From: CAYPFY01 sp964410105
Lineage (GTDB): Bacteria > Bacteroidota > Ignavibacteria > UBA10030 > SZUA-254
Assembly (NCBI GenBank): GCA_964410105.1
Contig: CAYPFY010000004.1
Location: forward strand, 143,637 to 207,636
DNA: 64,000 nucleotides
Direction of reading: 5' to 3'
This document shows positions 1 to 7,334 of the stretch, one piece after another (the stretch's first letter is position 1; each line of letters opens with the position of its first letter). The translations under genes and the position numbers were made by a program. The notes below the pieces were generated by a model. It searched no databases. It worked only from the letters and a program-made list of their open reading frames with translations, and was not told the origin of the DNA.

Positions 1-1093
1 GCCTGGACTTCACCCATTTCGAGACGCCGAGCAGGGCATCGAGGCGTATCGTCGGCTCTCCGTATCCGCAGAAGACAATCTCCTCAAAGCGCGCGGGATC
101 GCCGATGGCGCGGATGATCTCGTCGACGGACGGTTCCTCAGTAATCCGGAGGTTATGCCCCTTGATCACGGCCGCCCCCTTCCGGTCGCAGAAGACGCAA
201 TCGGCATTGCACCTGATCGTGATGTTAAGGTAAAGAGAATTGCGGATCCGGTAGGCGATCGCGGGCGGGGGATAGCTGCCCACCCCGAAAAGCGAGAGGG
301 CCCCGAAGGATGAGGTCCGTGCGATATCGTCGAGCGAGAGGTTCTGCAGATCGGCGATTTTCTGCGCGATGATCGGAATAGCGGACGGTTCATTGCGCTT
401 CCCGCGCTTCGGGGCGGGCGAAAGATAGGGGCTATCCGTTTCGAGAAGAATATGTTCCGCTGAAATCTCCGACACCACGCGGGCCATGAGGTTCGGCTTC
501 GGCTTGTCGCCGAAGGTAACCGGTCCGGGAATTGATATGAAGAATCCCCAGTTGATCACCGTCCGCGCCATCGAGGCGTCGCCGGGAAAGCAATGGAAGA
601 CTCCTTTCGGGGGCGGGTACCGGTCGTGGGGACGAGTGAGCCGGCTTCGCCACCCGGTGAGGGAGCTGACCTTATCACTGATGATATCGAGCGTATCGGT
701 TTCAGCGTCACGGCAATGAATGACGATGGGGAGATCCCGCCGGGCGGCGATCTCGATTTGCTTTGCGAAGACGGAGCGCTGATTCCCCGGGGGGGTGTAA
801 TGATAATCGAGCCCGATCTCCCCGATGCCGACGACGGCGGGGTGGCGGCTCAATTCTTCAATTTCAGCCAGGCAGACATCGTCTGCGGATGCAGCCTCAT
901 GCGGATGCACCCCGACGCAGGCGCGTACTGCCGGGAACCGTTCGGCGAGGGCGATCGCCTGGCGGCTCGTCTCAAGATCGGTGCCGGGCACGATGATGAA
1001 ATCGACGCCGGCATCCCGGGCCCGGGCCATGACTCCCTCGAGATCGTCCTTGAATTCGGGCGCGAAGAGGTGGGCGTGCGTATCGACGTACAT
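1..1093 (-). CDS. TatD-family metal-dependent hydrolase fused to a radical SAM domain (3' end outside window)
   Basis: The frame is open from ATG at 1093 to the window edge (364 codons seen, no stop). Residues 1-265 are a TatD-type TIM-barrel hydrolase: the HxH pair H6/H8, E92 in GEIGLDYHY, H126 in VIHCRDA, H167 in VFHCF and D220 in LLETDSPYL are the expected two-metal ligands. After a short linker (about 268-286) a radical SAM domain begins with CxxxCxxC at C295/C299/C302, followed by FCGYGEPT (341-348). TatD proteins act as 3'-5' DNA/RNA exonucleases or deoxyribonucleases. A TatD-associated radical SAM family is known, fused or adjacent, but its reaction is not established. The gene starts 4 bases after the wecE stop, so it is probably cotranscribed. 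The domain calls are firm; the joint function is unknown. Confidence 0.88.
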   Translation of the reverse strand, partial: MYVDTHAHLFAPEFKDDLEGVMARARDAGVDFIIVPGTDLETSRQAIALAERFPAVRACVGVHPHEAASADDVCLAEIEELSRHPAVVGIGEIGLDYHYTPPGNQRSVFAKQIEIAARRDLPIVIHCRDAETDTLDIISDKVSSLTGWRSRLTRPHDRYPPPKGVFHCFPGDASMARTVINWGFFISIPGPVTFGDKPKPNLMARVVSEISAEHILLETDSPYLSPAPKRGKRNEPSAIPIIAQKIADLQNLSLDDIARTSSFGALSLFGVGSYPPPAIAYRIRNSLYLNITIRCNADCVFCDRKGAAVIKGHNLRITEEPSVDEIIRAIGDPARFEEIVFCGYGEPTIRLDALLGVSKWVKSR

Positions 1094-1097
1094 GAAG

Positions 1098-2237
1098 TCA
1101 GCGCAGTATTTTTCTGAGAGATTCTATCACGCGGTGCGTCTGTGCCGGTTCGAGGCCGGGGTAAATCGGGAGGCGCAGGAGTCTTTCGAACACTGAATCG
1201 GTCACGGGAAGCGTGAGACCGCCGGTCCCGAGAGAGCGGCGGGCGTAGGGAGAGGAATGGAGCGGCACATAGTGAAACGTCGCGGAAATTCCCTCCTCCC
1301 GCAGCTCGCGGGAGACCCTGATTCGTTCCTGCTCATTCCGTAGCAGCACATAAAATATATGGAAGTTTGATCCGCAGTGCGGAGGAATCACAGGCAGCCG
1401 GAGTTTTTCCTGGCGCTCCAGCTCCTGCAGCCCCTCGACATAGCATTCATGGATACGGCGGCGCGCATCCTGAATCGTGTCGAGCATCCCGAGCTGATAT
1501 TGGAGGATCGATGCAAGAATTTCAGAGAGAACATAGCTGCTGCCGTGCTCGACCCAGGTATACTTATCGACCTCCCCCCGAAGAAAAACCGACCTGTTCG
1601 TCCCCTTCTCCCGTACAATCTCCGCGCGGCGGGCCAGGGATTCATCGTCCGTGATGAAAGCGCCTCCCTCCCCGCTCACATAATTCTTCGTATCATGGAA
1701 GCTGTAGGCGGCCGTATCGCCCAGCGTGCCGAGGAATTTCCCCCGGTACGTGGCGTTCACCCCCTGGGCGGCGTCTTCGATGACGGCGAGGGAGCGGGCC
1801 CGCGCGATTTCAGCGATTTCATCCATCTCAGCGGCGACCCCGGCGTAATGGACGGCGACCACGGCCCGGGTTCGCGGAGAAATTCTTCGTTCGACGTCGG
1901 CCGGGTCGAGGGTGCACGTCCGGTCGTTGATTTCGCAGAAAACCGGTTTCCCTCCCCCGCGGATGATAGCATTGGCGGTGGAAACAAACGTAAAGCTTGG
2001 CGTGATCACCTCGTCTCCGGGCTGCAGATCGAGGAGCATCATACTCATTTCGAGCGCGTGGGAGCCGGAGGTGGTCAGGAGGGCATGTTTCATCCCGAAC
2101 GCTGATCTGAGCCGGGCTTCTACCGCCTTCGAGACCGGTCCGTCGCCGCTTAGCTTGCCGGATTCAAGGGCGGAACGGATATAATCCAGCGCCCGGTGAT
2201 CGAGGTAGGGCTTGGAGAAGGGGATTTTATCTTTCAT
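1098..2237 (-). CDS. wecE: dTDP-4-amino-4,6-dideoxygalactose transaminase (WecE/RffA type)
   Basis: This is a 379-residue PLP-dependent DegT/DnrJ/EryC1/StrS aminotransferase. Sequence along the whole length follows enterobacterial WecE: GDEVITPSFTFVSTAN, the PLP-contacting D155 in VIEDAAQG, the Schiff-base K184 in FHDTKNY, REKGTNRS and VDKYTW. WecE transfers an amino group from glutamate to dTDP-4-keto-6-deoxyglucose to make dTDP-Fuc4NAc precursor sugar for surface polysaccharide. The start overlaps the end of the upstream GT4 gene by 11 bases, and TatD-rSAM follows after 4 bases. The context of a glycosyltransferase plus a nucleotide-sugar enzyme supports a role in decorating a surface glycan. 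No other enzymes of the sugar pathway are in the window. Confidence 0.9.
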   Translation of the reverse strand: MKDKIPFSKPYLDHRALDYIRSALESGKLSGDGPVSKAVEARLRSAFGMKHALLTTSGSHALEMSMMLLDLQPGDEVITPSFTFVSTANAIIRGGGKPVFCEINDRTCTLDPADVERRISPRTRAVVAVHYAGVAAEMDEIAEIARARSLAVIEDAAQGVNATYRGKFLGTLGDTAAYSFHDTKNYVSGEGGAFITDDESLARRAEIVREKGTNRSVFLRGEVDKYTWVEHGSSYVLSEILASILQYQLGMLDTIQDARRRIHECYVEGLQELERQEKLRLPVIPPHCGSNFHIFYVLLRNEQERIRVSRELREEGISATFHYVPLHSSPYARRSLGTGGLTLPVTDSVFERLLRLPIYPGLEPAQTHRVIESLRKILR

Positions 2238-3363
2238 AGAAGCCGAGGAGCCGGGAGAGCGATTGCCTCATGTCATGCTCGTGTTCGACGAAGGACCGTG
2301 CAGCGGCTCCGTGCAGGCGGCGGAGATCACCGGAGGCGACATAGGTCGAAATCTTTTGTGCCGCGTCCCTGCTATCGGCTACGTTGTAGAGGAGGCCGTT
2401 CTTCCCCTCCTCGATCTGGCGCAGATTTCCCCCTGCCCGTGAAGCGACGACGGGCAGTCCGGCAGCCATCGCATCGAGCACCACGAGGGAATAGAGCTCA
2501 TTCCGGCTCGGGAAGACGAAAACATCCATGGCGCTCAGATAGCCTGCAAGATCGGGCTGAAATCCGGCGAGAAGGATTTTCTGTGAAAACCCCTCGGCCG
2601 CGATAAAGGCTTCGATGTCCTGGAGATATGCTTCGCACCGCGGTTCAAAGGGAGATTCATCCGGCTTCACGCGGCCCTTCCGGGTCGGCTCGCCTACGAT
2701 CAAAAATTTTGTTTTTCCGCGCAGTTCGGGGTCAATATAGGAATAACCGCGGGCAAAATCCATCGCTCCTTTTCCCGGATCGATGCGCACCATCGTTCCG
2801 ACAAGAATTTCGTCCGGCGACACGCCATAGAGGGAGCGGATTCTCTCCCGCTTGGAATCGTCCGGGTTGCGCTGTCTCAGGTCCCTGCCATAGGGGAGAT
2901 AGTGGATTTTTGACGCCGGGACGGGATAAACCCGACCGAGCTTCCTGACGAGCTCCTCTGAGGAAGTAAAAATGCCGTCGACCCTTTTATAAATAAATCG
3001 GTGCAGAGGATCGGTCTTATTCGATACTCCCATATAAATGCTGAGGAAGAGTTTTCGGCTCCCGTCGCCGAGGAGCGAGAGGGATGCCGGCCATATATCT
3101 TTGTGAAAATGGACGTGGAGGACATCGACCGATTTCTGTCTCAGAATTTTTTTCAGGGCGAGGATGGAAGAGGGCCCGACAGATCCCGCAAGGTGGATGG
3201 TGGGGATCTCCCGTTCATGGAGGAACCGCTCCACATTGGAACCGGGTCGGCAGGCGGCCGTGACTGCCCAGCCGGCCTGTTTGAGCTCGGCCATCAGAGT
3301 GCAGGAGTAGAGTTCCAGCCCTCCCCACGAATCGGATGTGCAGAAATGGAGGCACGAGCGCAT
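2227..3363 (-). CDS. Glycosyltransferase family 4 (GT-B fold)
   Basis: This 378-residue protein has the two Rossmann domains of GT4 enzymes. The N-terminal part carries WGGLELYSC, a typical acceptor-side glycine loop. The C-terminal part has the donor-binding region GTMVRIDPGKG, GFQPDLAGYLSAMDVFVFPS and then ELYSLVVLDAMAAGLPVVAS, the counterpart of the EX7E motif with the second Glu replaced by Asp. It probably transfers a nucleotide-activated sugar to a lipid-linked or surface glycan in the cytoplasm. Its ATG shares one base with the TAA stop of the TonB receptor (TAATG) and its end overlaps wecE, so translation is coupled on both sides. Donor and acceptor cannot be read from the sequence. 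Confidence 0.88.
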   Translation of the reverse strand: MRSCLHFCTSDSWGGLELYSCTLMAELKQAGWAVTAACRPGSNVERFLHEREIPTIHLAGSVGPSSILALKKILRQKSVDVLHVHFHKDIWPASLSLLGDGSRKLFLSIYMGVSNKTDPLHRFIYKRVDGIFTSSEELVRKLGRVYPVPASKIHYLPYGRDLRQRNPDDSKRERIRSLYGVSPDEILVGTMVRIDPGKGAMDFARGYSYIDPELRGKTKFLIVGEPTRKGRVKPDESPFEPRCEAYLQDIEAFIAAEGFSQKILLAGFQPDLAGYLSAMDVFVFPSRNELYSLVVLDAMAAGLPVVASRAGGNLRQIEEGKNGLLYNVADSRDAAQKISTYVASGDLRRLHGAAARSFVEHEHDMRQSLSRLLGFYER

Positions 3364-5555
3364 TAGAATTTTCCCTCGAGCGTGAGGGAATAATTGCGGG
3401 TCGGCGCCAGGTTCCCGATGAAGTCCGTGTAGTAATACTGGAACAGATTATTGACCTGGAGGGATGACGTGAGGAGAATCCCGGCGAAGGGCCAGTCAGC
3501 CGCCACGTGCAGATCGACCACTGACGCCGAAACCCTCTGATCACCTCCCGGCACAATCAGCAGAAACTCATCATCAATTCGTTCGAACCTGCTCACATAG
3601 CGGTAGTCCAGGCCGAACCTGGTGCGATCGAGCGAGACCTTGGATGAAAGGTAGAGCAGCTGGCGGGGCCGGTATTTCAGCACTTGGTCGTTTTCGACAT
3701 CCCGTGGATAGACATACGTGTAGCTCAGGTCGGTGATCCACGAATGGCGGAGCGCGCTCATGGAAAGAGAAACTTCCATGCCTGTGACGCGTGCATGGGT
3801 CACATTCTCGAAATGGACTTTCCCGTCCGACCCGAATGCGGGCTCGATGAGATTCCAGAGCTCATTCTGGAACAGGGAGACATCGGCGGCGGAAAAATCC
3901 CCGATCGACTGGTTGCCCCCGATCTCGAACGACCAGCTCCTTTCGGGCTGAAGATCGGGGTTCGGAGAGACGACGATGCCCCCCGCCTCGGTTGTCGTAA
4001 AGACCTCGGCGATTGAGGGAGCCCTGAAACCCCTGCCTGCGGATGCCCTGAGGGATGTCGAGGGTCCTGGCCGTAACACGAGGCCGATTTTGGGATTAAA
4101 CTGCTCGAGACCGGGAAGATCGCGGATCGAGTGGAAATCGAACCGTCCGCCGAGAGTGAGGCGCAGGTCTTTTTCGGGGGAAAACTCATCCTGGAGAAAA
4201 GCGGCTCCGCCGTGCGCAGAGTGGACGCCAAAAATCTCCTCTGCGACGACATCGTCCAGCGAACCGGAGATCCCCGCGGTGAGAAAGTTTTCCGCGGAGA
4301 GCTGGGCATCGCCCTGGACCTCGGCGACCAGAGCATCCGAGCGGGAGCTGCTCCCGGCAGGGGACGAGGGGGTGGGCAGATTATCCTGCCAGTGCGAGTG
4401 GAACCAGCGGACATTCGCAAATAGAGAGGCAGCGGACGATATGACATGCTTATAGCTCACCGCGGCGTTGGAGCGGAATGACTCGATGCGGTCGTTGAGC
4501 CGGTCATCCGACGGTTCGAGAGCGTGGTCAAAATCCTTCCAGTAGAGAAAATTGCCGCGGCGCTGGTCGAGGACGCTCACCGCGGCTGACAGGGTTTGAA
4601 AGGGAGAGATATCGTAACCGAGCCGGGTCCAGCCGTTCCAGCGGTGCCAGAAATCGTTTCGTTTATATCCGTCATCGAGAGTCCGGCTCAGCCCGGCGGA
4701 GATCGTGAGGCTCCCGGATCTCTGGAGGCGGGAGGCTGAGATGCCTGAAAAAGAGCGCATATCGGTCGCCCAGTTCCAGGTAGCGAACTTCGGGAGCTCG
4801 TAGAATCCTCCATAGAATTTTGCGCGCGTTTCGGGTTGGTCGCTGGGACGGCGGGTGATGATGTTAATGACTCCTCCGAGCGCGCTCGAACCGTAGAGGG
4901 CGGATCCCGCTCCCTTGACCACTTCGATGCGCTCGATTTCTCCCGCGGGAATGCTTTCCCAAATAATTTCCCCGGTATCGCCGGTCAGGAACGGAAGTCC
5001 ATCGATCAGGAGAAGTACCTGGGAACCGACGCCATAGCTGAAGCCGGTCGAACCCCGGATATTGACCTGAGAGCGGGTGATGTTCACTCCGGGCACGTAC
5101 TTGAGGGCATCGTCGATCGTGACGGTATTCCGGTATGCGAGCTGGGTTTCCTCGACAATGCTGAGCCCGACCGGCACATCATCAAGGCTTTGTTCTCTCT
5201 TGTTTGCCGTGATCACAACGGGGCTTGTTTGCAGCGGGGCGGGGACGAGTTCGATGGTCAACGGCTCCCCGCCCGGAGAAACGCTCAAAATCCTGCGTTT
5301 GTACCCGATGATGGATATCACGAGCGAGTAAGTTCCGGGCGGCACCGAACTGATGGTGAAGCTGCCGTCGGGCTTTGTCGCGGCTCCGAGGATCGTTCCT
5401 TCGAGAAACACATTCGCGCCGGCGAGAGCTTGCCGGTCCTCGGAGCTGAGAACGGTCCCTGCGATGACGGGGAGCGCCTGCTGCGCGGCCGCGCTCAGCG
5501 GCAGGAGGCAGGCGACGGCAAGCTTAGTAAGATTTCGAGAAATCGACATAGACAT
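3363..5555 (-). CDS. TonB-dependent outer-membrane receptor with N-terminal CarboxypepD-reg-like domain
   Basis: The 730-residue product has a Sec signal peptide (hydrophobic stretch about 10-25, cleavage after SAAAQ). Residues about 30-110 form a carboxypeptidase-regulatory-like beta-sandwich (AGTVLSSEDRQALAGANV). The plug domain at about 125-240 holds LLIDGLPFLTGDTG and IERIEVVKGAGSALYGSSALGGVINIITR, classical TonB-plug motifs. The rest is a 22-strand-type barrel ending in an aromatic residue (EGKF). It imports a substrate across the outer membrane using TonB energy; the substrate is unknown, although the size and plug resemble BtuB/siderophore-type receptors. A small lipoprotein gene overlaps its start by 32 bases, so the two are a probable pair, and glycan genes follow in the same operon. 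Confidence 0.92.
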   Translation of the reverse strand: MSMSISRNLTKLAVACLLPLSAAAQQALPVIAGTVLSSEDRQALAGANVFLEGTILGAATKPDGSFTISSVPPGTYSLVISIIGYKRRILSVSPGGEPLTIELVPAPLQTSPVVITANKREQSLDDVPVGLSIVEETQLAYRNTVTIDDALKYVPGVNITRSQVNIRGSTGFSYGVGSQVLLLIDGLPFLTGDTGEIIWESIPAGEIERIEVVKGAGSALYGSSALGGVINIITRRPSDQPETRAKFYGGFYELPKFATWNWATDMRSFSGISASRLQRSGSLTISAGLSRTLDDGYKRNDFWHRWNGWTRLGYDISPFQTLSAAVSVLDQRRGNFLYWKDFDHALEPSDDRLNDRIESFRSNAAVSYKHVISSAASLFANVRWFHSHWQDNLPTPSSPAGSSSRSDALVAEVQGDAQLSAENFLTAGISGSLDDVVAEEIFGVHSAHGGAAFLQDEFSPEKDLRLTLGGRFDFHSIRDLPGLEQFNPKIGLVLRPGPSTSLRASAGRGFRAPSIAEVFTTTEAGGIVVSPNPDLQPERSWSFEIGGNQSIGDFSAADVSLFQNELWNLIEPAFGSDGKVHFENVTHARVTGMEVSLSMSALRHSWITDLSYTYVYPRDVENDQVLKYRPRQLLYLSSKVSLDRTRFGLDYRYVSRFERIDDEFLLIVPGGDQRVSASVVDLHVAADWPFAGILLTSSLQVNNLFQYYYTDFIGNLAPTRNYSLTLEGKF

Positions 5556-5994
5556 TTACGCCGGGGACGACAGAATCGCGGGGCACGTCGACGTAGCCGG
5601 CGGTATCCGGGGAAGAAGTATGGAAGACCCCGACTATCCGCCAGTCCTGGAGGAGATTTTGCCCAAACTGTTGTGCGACGGCTATATAGGAATACCGCCC
5701 CGGGGGGAGCGGGGAGAGAAGCAGCGTGTAGGAAATCGAGTCTGAGCCATACGGGCCGAGCTTTTCAGTATAGCGGGCGCGGCCCTGCTGAACGTCCTGG
5801 ATGAAGTTTGAGGAAAACCCCTGGAGGGCGCCCAGGCGGAGATCGACGACGCTGTCGGGGGGAGGCCAGTGCGAAAAATAAATCGTGCCGCGGATGCCAT
5901 GGGTTCCCGCCGAGGTGTTCAGGTTCGGGGAAAGCCCCTCATCGCACCCCGCAAGAAGAAGGAGCAGAAGCGCAGGACGCAGGTGCCGGATCAC
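5524..5994 (-). CDS. Small lipoprotein encoded ahead of the TonB receptor
   Basis: The 156-residue protein opens with a lipoprotein signal (MIRHLRPALLLLLLAGC, lipobox LAGC with the acylated Cys at 17). The mature part contains GIRGTIYFSHWPP and a later SPLPPGRYSYIAVAQ segment. This alternation resembles small transthyretin/carboxypeptidase-regulatory-like beta-sandwiches, but no family is recognised. It overlaps the TonB receptor start by 32 bases and leads the five-gene operon, suggesting a cell-surface accessory of the receptor. That role is inferred only from position. Confidence 0.75.
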   Translation of the reverse strand: MIRHLRPALLLLLLAGCDEGLSPNLNTSAGTHGIRGTIYFSHWPPPDSVVDLRLGALQGFSSNFIQDVQQGRARYTEKLGPYGSDSISYTLLLSPLPPGRYSYIAVAQQFGQNLLQDWRIVGVFHTSSPDTAGYVDVPRDSVVPGVNVYVDFSKSY

Positions 5995-6042
5995 GCGGAG
6001 AATTTTCTTCTAAGATATGAGGGGGTCTAGTGAAATGCAAAT

Positions 6043-6073
6043 ATTGAAAATTTGCGCAATAATCATATATTGG
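6043..6073 (+). promoter_or_regulatory. Candidate Bacteroidota-type promoter
   Basis: ATTG at 6043-6046 and TATATTGG at 6066-6073 are separated by 19 bases. They match the Bacteroidota consensus TTTG-N19-TAnnTTTG at 3 of 4 and 7 of 8 positions (treating n as free). Transcription from here would begin near 6080, downstream of a possible TTG start at 6052, which supports the GTG at 6094 as the true start. Confidence 0.45.
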
Positions 6074-6093
6074 TTCACCTTCTGGAAATTCCG

Positions 6094-6996
6094 GTGAAAA
6101 GTTATTCGGAAATAATCGTTCTCATCTGTGCGTGCCTTGCGGCGTGCCGCGCCGGCGGGACACTGGGGGACAGGGAAAAGTTATCCTCGAGCGTAGAGGT
6201 CGTCGATTCGGCGGACGGGCGGCGGTTCATCATCAACGGATTGGTCCGCGACGTGGTAGACACCCTGACCTGGAAGTCGCGATCCCGCTACGCGGCGGTC
6301 ATGGAGTTGCCTTCCCAATTCTTCGAGAGGCCGGGACAGGCGCTCCTCATCGGCATGGGAAGCGGTTCGATACTCCGGAACTATGCCGCCCGGGGGTGGA
6401 AAGTTGAGGTTGCCGAGCCCGATACAGGCATCCTTCACGGAGCGAAGAGATTCAAAATTCCCCCCTCGGAGATCTTTGAGGCAGACGGGCGGGAGATTCT
6501 GGAAAAGAATTCCATGAAATACGACATCATCCTTGTCGACGGGATTTCGACGGGAAAGCTCCCCGGGCACCTCCTGACAGAAGAATTCTTTTCGCTTGTG
6601 CTACCTCGCCTGTCGCCTCGCGGGATCTTCGCGGTGGCATTCGAGAGCGTGGGGTGGAAGGATCTGCTCGTCACATCGATCGGGGCCACGATGAAGCAGA
6701 TCTTCACCGATGTCATGGTCCTTCCGATCGCCGAGCCTCCGAACCAATTCGGAAGCATCGTCGTCATGGCCCGGACTTTTGGGGGCGACATACTGCATGA
6801 CCCTGACCGGAACACGACATTTGATCCGGAGTGGAGGTATGGGACGGAGTATCAGAAAACCCACGCGTGGGATAACCAGTTTGTCCCAAATTTCGATGAG
6901 GGGAGGATACTCACGGACCGGTACAGAAGATCCGACCCGATGCTGACGAGGGGGGCCGACTCGGCGAGAGGGCAGTCGGACTATTACATACCCTGA
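6094..6996 (+). CDS. Lipoprotein with spermidine-synthase / SAM-methyltransferase fold
   Basis: About 300 residues from a GTG start; an in-frame TTG at 6052 would add 14 residues but lies upstream of the likely promoter and lacks an RBS. The N-terminus is a compact lipoprotein signal ending in LAAC (Cys18). The remainder resembles the spermidine synthase family: a nucleotide-binding loop GMGSGS (about 87-92), an acidic VEVAEPD strand end, and ILVDGISTGKLPGHLL near the catalytic region. Family members transfer aminopropyl or methyl groups using decarboxylated SAM or SAM. A lipid-anchored, exported version is odd because that cofactor is cytosolic. The gene is divergent from the TonB operon and convergent with the next gene, overlapping its 3' end by 13 bases. 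The fold is fairly sure; the activity is unknown. Confidence 0.75.
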   Translation: MKSYSEIIVLICACLAACRAGGTLGDREKLSSSVEVVDSADGRRFIINGLVRDVVDTLTWKSRSRYAAVMELPSQFFERPGQALLIGMGSGSILRNYAARGWKVEVAEPDTGILHGAKRFKIPPSEIFEADGREILEKNSMKYDIILVDGISTGKLPGHLLTEEFFSLVLPRLSPRGIFAVAFESVGWKDLLVTSIGATMKQIFTDVMVLPIAEPPNQFGSIVVMARTFGGDILHDPDRNTTFDPEWRYGTEYQKTHAWDNQFVPNFDEGRILTDRYRRSDPMLTRGADSARGQSDYYIP

Positions 6997-7283
6997 TTCT
7001 GCTTATCCATCGGCTTGATGGTGCCCGACTCTTCGATCGTGACCGGATAACCGTCGAGGGAGGACGGGATTTTTTTTGAAAGTTCCTCCGTCTTTTTCAC
7101 CACGAGCACGCCGATGCAGTCCTTCCCCTCGGGGGTCCGACCAACGTACACTCCGGTCACCCCGTCGATAGCCATGAGTTCCGCCGCATGGGCCTCTTTC
7201 ACAGCATTAATATCCCGTTTGGGCACTGTGTCGCCGGACTGGCAGGCGAAGACAAACAATGAGAGGAGAAGAAGAGCCTTCAT
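6984..7283 (-). CDS. Tiny lipoprotein resembling the N-terminal domain of the adjacent trypsin-like protease
   Basis: The chosen start is ATG at 7283, because it gives a lipoprotein signal MKALLLLSLFVFAC; an upstream in-frame start would fall inside a terminator hairpin. The product is 99 residues. Its mature part (GVTGVYVGRTPEGK, then VLVVKKTEEL, then IPSSLDGYPVTIEESG) follows the same strand order and spacing as residues about 50-122 of the protease encoded just upstream (SATTINADGK, ITILVENG, VPASVEGVPVNMLVTG). Such domains commonly precede bacterial trypsin-like cores. It may be a stand-alone paralogue acting as an inhibitor or chaperone of the protease; that role is inference. The 3' end overlaps the convergent spermidine-synthase-like gene by 13 bases. 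Confidence 0.72.
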   Translation of the reverse strand: MKALLLLSLFVFACQSGDTVPKRDINAVKEAHAAELMAIDGVTGVYVGRTPEGKDCIGVLVVKKTEELSKKIPSSLDGYPVTIEESGTIKPMDKQNQGM

Positions 7284-7318
7284 AAAAAAGAAAACCCGCC
7301 CCGGTTGGCCGGGGCGGG
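7284..7318 (-). terminator. Intrinsic terminator of the trypsin-like protease gene
   Basis: CCCGCCCCGG (7295-7304), loop TTGG and CCGGGGCGGG (7309-7318) form a perfect 10-bp GC stem. On the minus strand it is followed by TTTTCTTTTTT. It lies 17 bases past the protease stop and directly abuts the ATG of the small lipoprotein at 7283, so readthrough would control that gene. Confidence 0.9.
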
Positions 7319-7334
7319 GAAAAATTCTCAAAAA

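Noticed and set aside
6052..6093. TTG start giving 14 more residues for the spermidine-synthase-like lipoprotein
   Set aside because: It lies upstream of the predicted transcription start, lacks an RBS, and would spoil the lipoprotein signal.
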